Positions 9,140-18,315 of a DNA stretch of 64,000 bases are shown piece by piece. Source of the DNA: Microbulbifer aggregans (GTDB lineage Bacteria; Pseudomonadota; Gammaproteobacteria; Pseudomonadales; Cellvibrionaceae); NCBI RefSeq assembly GCF_001750105.1, contig NZ_CP014143.1, positions 186,001 through 250,000 on the forward strand. The letters run 5' to 3'. The position numbers and the translations under genes are program-made. The notes under the pieces are model-generated. The model was given only the letters and a program-made list of their open reading frames with translations, ran no database searches and was not told where the DNA came from. Position 1 is the first letter of the stretch. Every line of letters starts with the position of its first letter.

Positions 9140-9538
9140 TTACTTGGCATCACTGGGGTAAATCGACCGGCAGCGCAGATTGCCAGTGATCATCCAGCAT
9201 TCACTGCCGTCCGGGCATTCGGCCCCCGGATCGATGACTTCGGCACCCTCGGGGCAGTGACTGACCGCTGCGGTAGCGGCTGTACACCATGCGCCATTCA
9301 TTAGCTGGTAACAGCCACTGCTATCGAAACCGCACTGCTCCGGATAATTTATGGGAATGTCGCCGGTGAGACATTCCCGTGGAAAGGCTGGTACCAGAGC
9401 CAAAGGCAGGGTGCTATCCGGAAACCCCGGGTACACGGGGTGGCCGCTCAGGTCACCCCAATAGCCGTCAAAACTGGTGCCCGCACAGCCACCCAGAATC
9501 ACGCTTGTGGCCGCTAGAGCGAGGAGTTTATTTCTCAT
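9140..9538 (-). CDS. Small Cys-rich lipoprotein
   Basis: The chosen ATG at 9538 gives 132 residues beginning MRNKLLALAATSVILGGC, a lipoprotein signal with lipobox LGGC. The frame continues upstream, but that part overlaps the neighbouring lipoprotein and has no signal character. The mature part holds several cysteines, and its end (CPEGAEVIDPGAECPDGSEC, then RC) resembles the end of the next upstream gene. I do not recognise a named family. It overlaps the preceding gene by 11 bases, so the two are co-transcribed. Cysteine pairing in the periplasm or on the surface is likely. Confidence 0.72.
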   Translation of the reverse strand: MRNKLLALAATSVILGGCAGTSFDGYWGDLSGHPVYPGFPDSTLPLALVPAFPRECLTGDIPINYPEQCGFDSSGCYQLMNGAWCTAATAAVSHCPEGAEVIDPGAECPDGSECWMITGNLRCRSIYPSDAK

Positions 9539-9788
9539 AGACAATACACCGCTTGCCCCCTGCGATATCGAAGCATTGAGCAGAGGAAGGACAGATGGAC
9601 CCCGGTGCCAATTCCTCGGCATCTCCAGGGCAGCTGTCGTAATTGGCTTTCTGTTCTGCATGGGCCGGTGCGCGAGGAGTCGGGGGCGTGTAGGGATACA
9701 CCACTTCGCTACGGGGGTCCGGTGTACCACAGGCGGATAACAAGCTCGCCGTCGTGAGGGCAGAAAATAGTCCGAATATCTTACGCAT
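9528..9788 (-). CDS. Small Cys-rich lipoprotein, paralogous to its neighbour
   Basis: ATG at 9788, preceded by AAGG, gives 86 residues with the signal MRKIFGLFSALTTASLLSAC. A proline-rich stretch (YPYTPPTPRAPA) follows. A Cys-rich tail shares the pattern C-P-x2-A-E-x3-P-G-x2-C-P-x4-C with the neighbouring gene. An in-frame ATG at 9803 is an alternative start. The function is unknown. The shared tail suggests local duplication with a changed N-terminal part. Confidence 0.7.
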   Translation of the reverse strand: MRKIFGLFSALTTASLLSACGTPDPRSEVVYPYTPPTPRAPAHAEQKANYDSCPGDAEELAPGSICPSSAQCFDIAGGKRCIVYEK

Positions 9789-9843
9789 AGGAATTGCCTT
9801 CATCGTTTGCCCGGTTTGGCCACAGCCGCAGGTGGGCATGGAT

Positions 9844-10113
9844 TCAGTAGACGCGCATTACCGGAAAAAACCAGCAGGCAGAGCCCGCGCTCCCCATATC
9901 GGCATCGACTTCACAGTGACGACTGGCCGCGGGGGGGAGCTGGGAATTGGGCTGGAAGTTACCGACTTCGACAAAATCCGCCGAGGTAGCGTGCTCGTCG
10001 GGGTCAAAGAAGAACGGGTCGTATCCTTCCGGTGCTTCCGAGGGCAGAAAAATGCAGCCTTGTAGCGCCAACGTAGCAACCACCGGCAGTGCGAACATCC
10101 CTATGCGCTTCAT
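9844..10113 (-). CDS. Small lipoprotein, first of three in a row
   Basis: ATG at 10113 follows AGAGAGG and gives 89 residues with the signal MKRIGMFALPVVATLALQGC. The mature protein is acidic and aromatic in its first part (EGYDPFFFDPDEHA) and has two cysteines near the end. It does not obviously share the Cys-rich tail of the two following lipoproteins. A gap of 55 bases separates it from the next gene. No function can be assigned. Confidence 0.65.
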   Translation of the reverse strand: MKRIGMFALPVVATLALQGCIFLPSEAPEGYDPFFFDPDEHATSADFVEVGNFQPNSQLPPAASRHCEVDADMGSAGSACWFFPVMRVY

Positions 10114-10379
10114 TTCCGAATACCTCTCTCTTTCGAAGTTGCGCGACTGGTCCGTACTCTCTGAGTTTAGCTGGCGGGGGAATCGGCTTGCGCCCGGCGC
10201 GGTGAGATCAGCGCCCAATTCGACAAGTATGTGAAAAAAGGCGAAAACGTGGGACCGGAGAGGGAAAGAATAGCCTGAGAGGCTCTGTATTCAGGGGAAG
10301 GAGATCCCAGCCGGCAGCGATGCCCCCGACCGGGAAAGCAGGATGGCACGCACCTGAGGAGATACGCGCCAAGCGGGCT

Positions 10380-12056
10380 TTACAGCAACAGCTTGCGCAC
10401 GTCGCTCAGCACGCTGACCATATAGGTCATGAAACGTCCTGCATCACCGCCGTTTACCGCGCGGTGATCGTAAGAAAGCGCCAGCGGCAGCATCTTGCGG
10501 GGCACAAATTCCTTGCCATTCCAGACCGGCTGCACGCTCAGCTTGGAAACGCCCAGGATGCCGACCTCAGGCGCATTCACGATCGGGGTGAAACCGGTAC
10601 CACCGATAGCGCCGAGGCTGGAGATGGTGAAGCAGGCACCCTGCATATCGCGGGGCTTCAGCTTGCCATCGCGGGCTGCGATCGCCATCGCGGTAGCCTC
10701 TTCCGCCAGCTCGTACAGTCCCTTTTTATCCACGTCGCGGATAACCGGAACCATCAAACCTTTGGGAGTATCCACAGCCATACCGATATGGACGTAGTCC
10801 TTGTGCACAATGTGCTCACCGTCGTTGTGCAGGGATACGTTGAAGCTCGGCTCGGCGCGCAGTGCGGCGGCGGCAGCTTTCAGCAGGAAAGGTACCGGAG
10901 TCAATTTCACACCACGCTTTTCCGCCTCGGCCTTCATGGACTTGCGGAAGTCCTCCAGCTCGGTGATGTCCGCATCGTCAAACTGGGTCACGTGCGGCAC
11001 GTTGAGCCAGTTGCGCGACATATTGGCCGCGGTGAGCTTGTGAATCTTGGTCATCGGCTCGACGTTGACCGGGCCAAACTGGCTGAAGTCAATCTCCGGC
11101 ATCGGCGCAATACCGATACCGCCGCCGACACCAACAGCGCCACTCTCGGCCTTCTTCACCTGCTCCTTGATATAGGCATGCAGGTCGTCCTTGGTTACGC
11201 GGTTGCGCGGGCCGGTGGGCTTGACCTTGTTCAGGGTCACACCCAGTTCCCGGGCCAGTTTACGCACGGCAGGGCCGGCGTAGACTTCCGCAGACGGGGT
11301 GAGGTCACGCTCCAGGTGATGATCTTTCTGCGGCGCTGCGGGTGGCTCCTCCGATGCCTTTACCACCGACTCGCTGGACTCAGCTTTTTTGGGAGCCCCC
11401 TCGGCCGGTTTCTTCTCTGCCTTTGAGGACTCGGCTTTCTTGCCACCGCCACCGGACGTGGTTTTCAGCACACCCAGCTTGTCGCCAGTGGAGACCTTGT
11501 CGCCCTCTTTGACGTCAATGGACACTACCGTGCCGGCGAATGGCGCTGGTACGTCCATAGAGGCCTTATCGCCCTCCACGACAATCAGTGAGTCGCCCTC
11601 GGCCACTTCATCACCGGCCTGCACGCTGATCTCAATCACATCTACAGCGTCGGCGCCGCCGAGATCCGGCACTGTGACCGTTTCGTCTTTCTCCTGACCG
11701 CCGGCGGACTCCTCTTCGTCGCCACTGTCCTCCGATGCGGACGACTCTTCTTCCCTGGGAGCTTGCTCCTCGGCGGACTCAGTTTTTTCCTCCTCCGCAG
11801 AGGAATCATCGCCAGCCGCCTCGGTTTCGATCTCGGCGATTACATCGCCCTCGGAAACCTGGTCGCCTTCGGAAACGGAAATACTGAGGATCTTGCCGGC
11901 CATCGGCGCAGGCACGTCCATGGAGGCCTTATCGCCCTCCACCACAATCAGTGAATCCTCAGCGGCAACGGTGTCCCCCACCGCCACAGTGATTTCAATT
12001 ACATCTACCTGATCGGCGCCGCCGAGATCAGGCACTTTAATGACTTCTTTTGCCAT
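10380..12056 (-). CDS. aceF: Pyruvate dehydrogenase E2, dihydrolipoamide acetyltransferase
   Basis: The 558-residue E2 has two N-terminal lipoyl domains, each with EGDKASMDVP and lipoylated Lys43 and Lys164. Acidic and Ala/Lys-rich linkers separate them. A peripheral subunit-binding domain covers about residues 258-295, and the acetyltransferase core ends with SYDHRAVNGGDAGRF. The Asn in place of Asp after the catalytic His is a known variant of this family, seen in Azotobacter E2p. The enzyme transfers acetyl groups to CoA in the cytoplasmic PDH complex. It lies 30 bases after aceE. No lpd (E3) gene follows here, and no strong terminator was found. Confidence 0.97.
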   Translation of the reverse strand: MAKEVIKVPDLGGADQVDVIEITVAVGDTVAAEDSLIVVEGDKASMDVPAPMAGKILSISVSEGDQVSEGDVIAEIETEAAGDDSSAEEEKTESAEEQAPREEESSASEDSGDEEESAGGQEKDETVTVPDLGGADAVDVIEISVQAGDEVAEGDSLIVVEGDKASMDVPAPFAGTVVSIDVKEGDKVSTGDKLGVLKTTSGGGGKKAESSKAEKKPAEGAPKKAESSESVVKASEEPPAAPQKDHHLERDLTPSAEVYAGPAVRKLARELGVTLNKVKPTGPRNRVTKDDLHAYIKEQVKKAESGAVGVGGGIGIAPMPEIDFSQFGPVNVEPMTKIHKLTAANMSRNWLNVPHVTQFDDADITELEDFRKSMKAEAEKRGVKLTPVPFLLKAAAAALRAEPSFNVSLHNDGEHIVHKDYVHIGMAVDTPKGLMVPVIRDVDKKGLYELAEEATAMAIAARDGKLKPRDMQGACFTISSLGAIGGTGFTPIVNAPEVGILGVSKLSVQPVWNGKEFVPRKMLPLALSYDHRAVNGGDAGRFMTYMVSVLSDVRKLLL

Positions 12057-12086
12057 GCTATTTGCCTTCTTCCTATTCAGCGGGCC

Positions 12087-14756
12087 TTACACCAGGCGCG
12101 GGTTTACTTTTTCCGGATCGACATTCAGCTTCTTGATCGCTTCGGCGACCTCACTGGCATCGATCACGCCCTGCTTGGCCAGGCCGGTGAGCGCGGCGAT
12201 GGTCACGTAGTTGCGATCCACTTCGAAGAAACGACGCAGCTGCTCGCGGCTGTCACTGCGGCCGAAGCCATCGGTGCCCAGAGCAACCATGTCGCCGCCG
12301 ATAAACTCACGCAGCGGTTCCACGTAGGAACGGATGTAGTCGGTGGAAATAATCACCGGAGTTTCATTGCCCTCGAACTGCTCGCTGATCCACGCTTTGC
12401 GCGGCTCTTCGGTCGGGTGCAACATGTTCCAGCGCGCCACATCCTGTCCCTCGCGGGCCGCCTCAGTGGCAGAAGTCAGGTTCCAAACGTCAGAGGTCAC
12501 ACCGAACTGGTCGGCAAGAATATCTGCCGCTGCGAGCACTTCGCGCAGGATGGAACCGGCGCCCACCAGCTGCACGTGCTTCTTGGCCGCCTTGCCTTTG
12601 CCCGCTTTTCTGGAGTTGCTGTCCAGCTTGTAAATACCGCGGATGATGCCTTCCTCGACACCCTGCGGCATTTCCGGCTGCAGATAGTTTTCGTTCTCGA
12701 TGGTGACGTAGTAGAAGAGGTTCTTCTGCTCTTCGTACATCTCCTTGAGGCCCTGGCGCAGGATCACGGCCAAGTCGTAACCGTAGGCCGGGTCGTAGCT
12801 CTTACAGTTGGGGATGGTGGCAGACAGTACATGGCTGTGGCCATCCTGGTGCTGCAGGCCTTCACCGTTCAGCGTGGTACGGCCGGCGGTGGCACCGATC
12901 AGGAAGCCGCGCGCCTGCATGTCGCCCGCCGCCCAGGCCAGATCGCCGATGCGCTGGAAGCCGAACATGGAGTAGTAGATGTAGAACGGCACCATGGGGA
13001 CGCCATGGTTGCTGTAGGCAGTGGCAAGGGCCATCCACGCGGACATGGCGCCCGCCTCGTTGATACCCTCTTCCAGTACCTGGCCTTTCTTGTCTTCCTT
13101 GTAATACATGATCTGGCCGTGATCGACCGGAGTGTATTTCTGCCCCTGGGAGGAGTAGATCCCCAGCTGACGGAACAGGCCTTCCATACCGAAGGTACGG
13201 GCTTCGTCGGGCACGATCGGCGCAACGTTCTGGCCCATCTTCTTGTCTTTCACCAGCACGGACAACGCGCGAACGAACGCCATGGTGGTGGAAATTTCGC
13301 GGTCGCCAGAGCCCTTGGTCAGCGCGCTGAACGCATCCAGCTCCGGGATCTCCAGCTTTTCCACCTCGGTCAGACGAGACGGCACCGGGCCACCCAGCGC
13401 CTTGCGACGCTCGGCCATGTATTTCATTTCCGGGCTATCCGGAGACGGGCGGTAATACGGAACTTCCTCGATTTCCTTGTCGGTAATCGGGATCGCGAAG
13501 CGGTCGCGGAAACGCTTCAGCGCTTCGGTGTCCATCTTCTTGACGTTGTGGGTATCCATCGCCGCTTCGCCGGCAGCACCCAGGCCGTAGCCTTTGACGG
13601 TCTGCGCCAGGATCACGGTGGGCTTGCCCTTGCTCGCCATCGCCTCGGCGTAGGCCGCGTACACCTTGTAGGGGTCGTGGCCACCGCGGTTCAGCTTCAT
13701 GATCTCGTCGTCGGACATGTCCTTGACCATCTCGAGCAGCTCCGGGTACTTGCCGAAGAAATGCTCGCGGGTGTAGGCGCCGCCGTTGGCCTTGAAGTTC
13801 TGCATCTCGCCATCGACCACTTCGTCCATGACTTTCTGCAGCAGGCCCTTGTCGTCCTTTTCCAGCAGCGGATCCCACAGGCGACCCCACAGAACCTTGA
13901 TCACGTTCCAGCCGGCACCACGGAACACGCCTTCCAGTTCCTGCACGATCTTGCCATTGCCGCGCACCGGGCCATCCAGGCGCTGCAGATTACAGTTGAC
14001 CACGAATACCAGGTTTTCCAGATTCTCGCGGCCAGCCATGGAAATAGCGCCCAGAGTTTCCGGCTCATCACACTCGCCGTCACCGAGGAACGCCCAGACC
14101 TTGCGATCGCCGCGCGGAGACAGGCCACGGGCAGACAGGTAGCGCATGATATGCGCCTGGTAGATCGCCTGAATCGGGCCCAGGCCCATGGAGACGGTCG
14201 GGAACTGCCAGTAGTCCGGCATCAACCACGGGTGCGGATAGGAGGACAGGCCTTTACCGTTTACTTCGCGACGGAAGTTGTCCAGCTGATCCTCGTCGAA
14301 GCGGCCTTCCAGATAAGAACGGGCATAGATGCCCGGCGCGCTGTGGCCCTGGAAGAAAATCAGGTCGCCGCGCTCTTCACCTTCATTACCACGGAAGAAG
14401 TAGTTGAAAGCAACGTCGTACAGGGTTGCGGCCGAGGAGAAGCTCGCGATATGGCCACCCAGGCTGTCACTGTTGGAATTGGCACGAACCACCATCGCCA
14501 GTGCGTTCCAGCGGATCAGGGAGCGGATACGACGCTCCATGAACAGGTCGCCGGGCATACGCTTTTCCGCCTGCGGCGGAATGGTATTGCGATAGGGGGT
14601 AGTGATGGCCGCCGGCAGCTCGACGCCAATGTTGGTGGCGCGATCGGATAGCTGCTTCAGCAGGAACGCAGCGCGTTCTTTTCCGCTGTGGCGGATAACC
14701 GCCTGCAGCGCATCCAGCCATTCCTGCGTTTCCTGAATGTCGGTTTCTTCGTGCAT
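12087..14756 (-). CDS. aceE: Pyruvate dehydrogenase E1 component (homodimeric type)
   Basis: The 889-residue protein matches the usual size of homodimeric E1p. The thiamine diphosphate motif begins GDGECDEPE and continues to NLQRLDGPVRGNG. Other family blocks are also present, including FGKYPELL and HQDGHSH. The ATG at 14756 is preferred because GAGGAG lies just upstream; a TTG one codon earlier is possible. It decarboxylates pyruvate and passes the acetyl unit to the E2 lipoyl arms. It heads the aceE-aceF operon. No pdhR regulator is adjacent. Confidence 0.97.
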   Translation of the reverse strand: MHEETDIQETQEWLDALQAVIRHSGKERAAFLLKQLSDRATNIGVELPAAITTPYRNTIPPQAEKRMPGDLFMERRIRSLIRWNALAMVVRANSNSDSLGGHIASFSSAATLYDVAFNYFFRGNEGEERGDLIFFQGHSAPGIYARSYLEGRFDEDQLDNFRREVNGKGLSSYPHPWLMPDYWQFPTVSMGLGPIQAIYQAHIMRYLSARGLSPRGDRKVWAFLGDGECDEPETLGAISMAGRENLENLVFVVNCNLQRLDGPVRGNGKIVQELEGVFRGAGWNVIKVLWGRLWDPLLEKDDKGLLQKVMDEVVDGEMQNFKANGGAYTREHFFGKYPELLEMVKDMSDDEIMKLNRGGHDPYKVYAAYAEAMASKGKPTVILAQTVKGYGLGAAGEAAMDTHNVKKMDTEALKRFRDRFAIPITDKEIEEVPYYRPSPDSPEMKYMAERRKALGGPVPSRLTEVEKLEIPELDAFSALTKGSGDREISTTMAFVRALSVLVKDKKMGQNVAPIVPDEARTFGMEGLFRQLGIYSSQGQKYTPVDHGQIMYYKEDKKGQVLEEGINEAGAMSAWMALATAYSNHGVPMVPFYIYYSMFGFQRIGDLAWAAGDMQARGFLIGATAGRTTLNGEGLQHQDGHSHVLSATIPNCKSYDPAYGYDLAVILRQGLKEMYEEQKNLFYYVTIENENYLQPEMPQGVEEGIIRGIYKLDSNSRKAGKGKAAKKHVQLVGAGSILREVLAAADILADQFGVTSDVWNLTSATEAAREGQDVARWNMLHPTEEPRKAWISEQFEGNETPVIISTDYIRSYVEPLREFIGGDMVALGTDGFGRSDSREQLRRFFEVDRNYVTIAALTGLAKQGVIDASEVAEAIKKLNVDPEKVNPRLV

Positions 14757-15212
14757 CAAGTGCTCCTCGGCGATTTAGCGACGTCGAGTCGTTGAATTCA
14801 ATTCAAATTTTGGCAATCGGGCAAAGTACAGCGCAGGCAGAAAATTGCTCCCTTTTTTGGTATTTCCCGCCAATTTACCGCCCAGCTTGGCGTAAATGCG
14901 GCCACTGCAGTAATACACTGCCGCGGAGGCGATCGGGGGAGGAATTGGCTATCTGCCGCCGGTAATTCTGCTGTTACTACGAGTCCGGGCGAGGCGACGA
15001 TCAACGTTGATCAGAGTGGCCGCCCGGTCGCTCAGGGACCAAAGCGGGGGCGATTGTAGTATTACTACACGCCTTTTTCCAGATAGGACATTTAGTAACA
15101 ATTAAAACCATTTTCGCCAACAAATATAGGCCAATCACTGCAAAAAACGGAGGATTTTGCGGGAAAAGGCCGGAATTGAATTACATAATTGAGTCTGAAA
15201 ATTGAATTCTGG
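14757..15212. promoter_or_regulatory. aceEF upstream region
   Basis: This 456-base stretch lies between the sortase stop and aceE and must carry the aceEF promoter. Visible features are the palindromes CGACGTCG near 14780 and TTGAATTCAA at 14792-14801, an imperfect hairpin (ATTTACCGCC with GGCGTAAAT, 14873-14897), and GTAGT/ACTAC arms near 15056. No PdhR-type operator and no convincing gene were recognised. Confidence 0.35.
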
Positions 15213-15803
15213 TCACAGGCTGATGGCCAGATCGCCGGGGAGAGATTCTGCATAGACCACGTAGCGCAGCGGACCGCCCGCATCCACGGCATCGAAGGGA
15301 TAGCAGGTAACGAGAAGCAGGCCCGACTCTGCCAATATCGGCAGCTGCTCGCGCTCACTGTCCACGATCCGCGCACCCACCACGCGATAGCTGTGCCAGC
15401 GTCCACTGATATCCTGCAGGGCAACGACCGCCCCGGATTCGAGGTTACCCAGGGTACCGAAGTGCGTATCCCGGTGTGCGGCGATGACAGTGGTGCGGGG
15501 CACACCATCATCACCGGGAAGCCAAGAGCCCTCCACCAATCCCGGGCCGAAGGCGAGAGCCTGGCCGCTGCTTCCAGCCAGCACAATCAGAGGCTTTTCA
15601 CCCGGAAGTCGTAATCTCGCCACCGGCCGGGTATCGGCCCAGGACCAGGGCTTTTGCTCCGCTCCCGTGGTTATCCGCTTCTGCCAGGCGCTCGCGATCA
15701 GGTGTTGCGCCAGGTGCGCCTTGGCCAGTAACCAGCCTGCACCACTCAACTGCCAGACTCCTGCCGCCAGCAGCACAGCGGCTATTCCACTCCGCCAGTT
15801 CAT
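15213..15803 (-). CDS. Marine proteobacterial class sortase
   Basis: This 196-residue transpeptidase has an N-terminal membrane anchor (about 5-27). The sortase triad is present: His110 in AAHRDTH, Cys167 in LVTCYPF and Arg180 in GGPLRYVV. Sortases are rare in Gram-negatives. This type is normally found beside one VIT/VWA target, as here. Its start overlaps the target's stop by four bases (ATGA), so the pair is translationally coupled. It is expected to cut the C-terminal signal of that target in the inner membrane. The acceptor for the released protein is unknown. Confidence 0.92.
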   Translation of the reverse strand: MNWRSGIAAVLLAAGVWQLSGAGWLLAKAHLAQHLIASAWQKRITTGAEQKPWSWADTRPVARLRLPGEKPLIVLAGSSGQALAFGPGLVEGSWLPGDDGVPRTTVIAAHRDTHFGTLGNLESGAVVALQDISGRWHSYRVVGARIVDSEREQLPILAESGLLLVTCYPFDAVDAGGPLRYVVYAESLPGDLAISL

Positions 15804-18139
15804 TTCAACACCAGTAGCTGGCGCTCCCGCAGAGAGCAGGTGCGCCGCGGCATCGGCAGCAGTCGCCGCAGCGTACGCCTGAATTCCCTGCGCAACCGTG
15901 CCCCACTGCAGCGCCCCCTGCGCATCAGGCCACCGAGCCCCAGTAGCGCCGCAGCAGCAATGAGCTGCCCGTAGAGGCCCGCCGCCGTACGCGGATAAGC
16001 CTGGCGCTGCAGTATCTGGCCGCGGGGAACCATGTTTGGCACCGGGGTCTTGGCAAAATCCTCATTTCGCGTCCGGGCCACCACTTCCTCCACGGCGACA
16101 AAGCTCGTGTAAGGGCTCACCAGCTGATGAGCCAGCGCCAGCCCCAGAATCTCACTCCGCAATGCGGTACCGGCTTCACTCTGCTCACCGGACTGCAACT
16201 GTTGATCCCGTAGCTCCGCAATCCTGGCTCGCGCCCACACACTGCCAATCCCGGCACTTTTTCCCGTGGCGCCGCCATTCAGCATCAGCCTTTGCACAAA
16301 CTGCTTCCCGGCCAGGCGCCCCCGCAGCTGCACTTCGCCGCCCAGGTCACCTTGCACCTCTGCCACCAGCTGTAGCGGCTCGCCCCGGTAGAGATCGGGA
16401 ATACGCTTGGGATAGGCATCAACAACCAGCCCCTTGGGCCACTGCAACTGCAGGTCAGTAGCCAGCGGATTTTCCAGCCTGGCAAAGAGTGCCTGCATGC
16501 GCTCCTGGACTTCGCCCAGATCGCCAATGGTCACAGAGGAGCCACGCCCGAACTGTGCTGCTTTTTGCATGAAATGACTGTTCGGCGCCGAGCCAATACC
16601 GACGGTAAACAGGCGCGCATCCCCCAGCGATTGCTGTATCAATTCAAACAGGCCCCGCTCATTACCGACCGCGCCATCGGTGATAAATACCACCTGATGC
16701 ACCAGACTGTCGGCACCGGGCATCTGCTGGCCCAGCGCCAGGCGCAGAGCCGGTGCCATCTCGGTACCACCATTCGCCTGCAGCCCCTCCACCTGGGCAC
16801 GAGCAAGGACAATGTTGCCATCATCAGCTGCAACCGGACGCGGGAAAAGCGCCCTTGTCGCGCTGTTGAATTCGATTACATTAAAGCGGTCGGTTGGCTG
16901 CAGGCGCGACAGGGCCAGCTGCAGACTCTCCTTGGCCTGGCGGATGGAGTTGCCCCCCATGGAACCTGAGGTGTCAATCACGTAGACCACCTCCCGCGGA
17001 AGGCGCCGAACATTGCTCTTAACATCCGGCGGCAACAAAAGAAGCTGCAAGTACGTCCCCCCGGTTTTAGAGTCCGCCGCCTCAGGTACCCGTTCAGAAA
17101 AAAGTGCTGCCCGCGGCATCGACGATGGACGTGGACGCCAGTAGAGGGCGAAATCCCGGTCCATCGCGACATCGCCATCACGCAGCCGGATCGAGTAGCG
17201 CCCCTCCGCCTGCATTTTCATATCAATGTCGTGATAAGGGCTGGAGATATCCGCCAGTGGTAATCCCGCCTCGAGCTCCACCTCCACGGAGATTCTGTGG
17301 CTGCCCGCGGCTGACAGTTCGCCGGCGGGAACCATAAATGGTGTGATCTTGTGCGCGTCCGGCACCTGGTCTGTCGGCAATGCCCACCCGCTACTACCGG
17401 TAGACAGCACCATTGCTTCATCACCGTGCGTCTCGTCCAGCCCATTTGTTTTTTCCAGCCCGCCGGGTGTCGCCACCGCCCCCGGGATATAGCGTGGCGT
17501 CAGTGTCGTGGGAAGGCGCAGGCTGAAGGTACCGCTGGCGTAGTTGAGCGGTTCCAGGTAACGGATCTCCACCAGTACGGTTTCACCGGGAGCAATATTC
17601 GCAACCCTGCTGGTAAAAAGGTTCGGGCGTTGCTGCTCCAGTAGTGCTGCCCGCTTGCCGGCGGCGCGGGCAGCCCGGTAGACCTTGGCCGCCTCCGTGC
17701 GCTCTCGGACTTTTCCGACAATGCGCCGCTCACCAATCTGGATTTCCAGTCCATTGACAGCAGCCCGATCCGGCAGGGGCAGCACATAGACAGCCTCCCT
17801 CCAGTCGTCACTGCGATTGACAAACTCCTGCTGCAGCTGCACTTCCACCAGCAGGCCCCGCACGCGAATGCGGGCCCGGCTGGCCAGGTGCACGGCTGGC
17901 ATGTAGCTGCCTTGTTCAGTGCCGGTAAACAGCAGATCACCGCTCTTCACATCGTTGAGACCAATGGCTTGCTCAGCGCGTGCACCCACTGCAGCAACAA
18001 ACATCGTCAGCAGCGCAGCTGCCAATAACAACCAGCGCCGCCGATGCTTGCTGCGGTAGCGGCGTCGGTAGTATTCGTTAGTGGGTAGCAGCAGGTATTC
18101 GCGGGGAACCCGCTGGCCGGAAAAGAGCGCCCTGTTCAC
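15800..18139 (-). CDS. Sortase target protein with VIT and VWA domains
   Basis: The GTG at 18139 has a GGAGA site; an in-frame TTG at 18163 would add eight residues. From GTG the protein has 779 residues. A long arginine-rich n-region precedes one hydrophobic segment (signal or anchor). A VIT domain (about 55-185) comes next, then a VWA domain with metal site DTSGSMGG near residue 390. The C-terminal sorting signal is YPRTA, followed by a hydrophobic helix and an unusually long Arg-rich tail of about 40 residues. YPRTA takes the place of LPxTG. The VIT/VWA pair resembles inter-alpha-trypsin inhibitor heavy chains and suggests metal-dependent adhesion. Confidence 0.88.
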   Translation of the reverse strand: MNRALFSGQRVPREYLLLPTNEYYRRRYRSKHRRRWLLLAAALLTMFVAAVGARAEQAIGLNDVKSGDLLFTGTEQGSYMPAVHLASRARIRVRGLLVEVQLQQEFVNRSDDWREAVYVLPLPDRAAVNGLEIQIGERRIVGKVRERTEAAKVYRAARAAGKRAALLEQQRPNLFTSRVANIAPGETVLVEIRYLEPLNYASGTFSLRLPTTLTPRYIPGAVATPGGLEKTNGLDETHGDEAMVLSTGSSGWALPTDQVPDAHKITPFMVPAGELSAAGSHRISVEVELEAGLPLADISSPYHDIDMKMQAEGRYSIRLRDGDVAMDRDFALYWRPRPSSMPRAALFSERVPEAADSKTGGTYLQLLLLPPDVKSNVRRLPREVVYVIDTSGSMGGNSIRQAKESLQLALSRLQPTDRFNVIEFNSATRALFPRPVAADDGNIVLARAQVEGLQANGGTEMAPALRLALGQQMPGADSLVHQVVFITDGAVGNERGLFELIQQSLGDARLFTVGIGSAPNSHFMQKAAQFGRGSSVTIGDLGEVQERMQALFARLENPLATDLQLQWPKGLVVDAYPKRIPDLYRGEPLQLVAEVQGDLGGEVQLRGRLAGKQFVQRLMLNGGATGKSAGIGSVWARARIAELRDQQLQSGEQSEAGTALRSEILGLALAHQLVSPYTSFVAVEEVVARTRNEDFAKTPVPNMVPRGQILQRQAYPRTAAGLYGQLIAAAALLGLGGLMRRGRCSGARLRREFRRTLRRLLPMPRRTCSLRERQLLVLK

Positions 18140-18315
18140 TTTTGTCTCCAGTCTCGATTTCAACTGGAGCCATTAAACTGGGGCAATCTGGCAGCACGTG
18201 GGAGGAAAAAAGGCAGAAGAGCCAAAGATTATGGCGAAATATGGCAAGCCCCCGACCCGGTATGAGGGATCCAACTAGACTGTGTCTACACGGTTTTCAG
18301 CAATGGATTTTCATC

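Noticed and set aside
10320..11426. Plus-strand frame of 368 codons
   Set aside because: It is antisense to aceF and starts inside non-coding sequence.
12417..14651. Open frame of 744 codons on the plus strand
   Set aside because: It lies wholly antisense to aceE, which matches its family over the full length. GC-rich codon use on one strand opens the opposite frame.
14757..15212. PdhR operator before aceE
   Set aside because: I looked for the ATTGGT-ACCAAT type palindrome and found only unrelated short palindromes.
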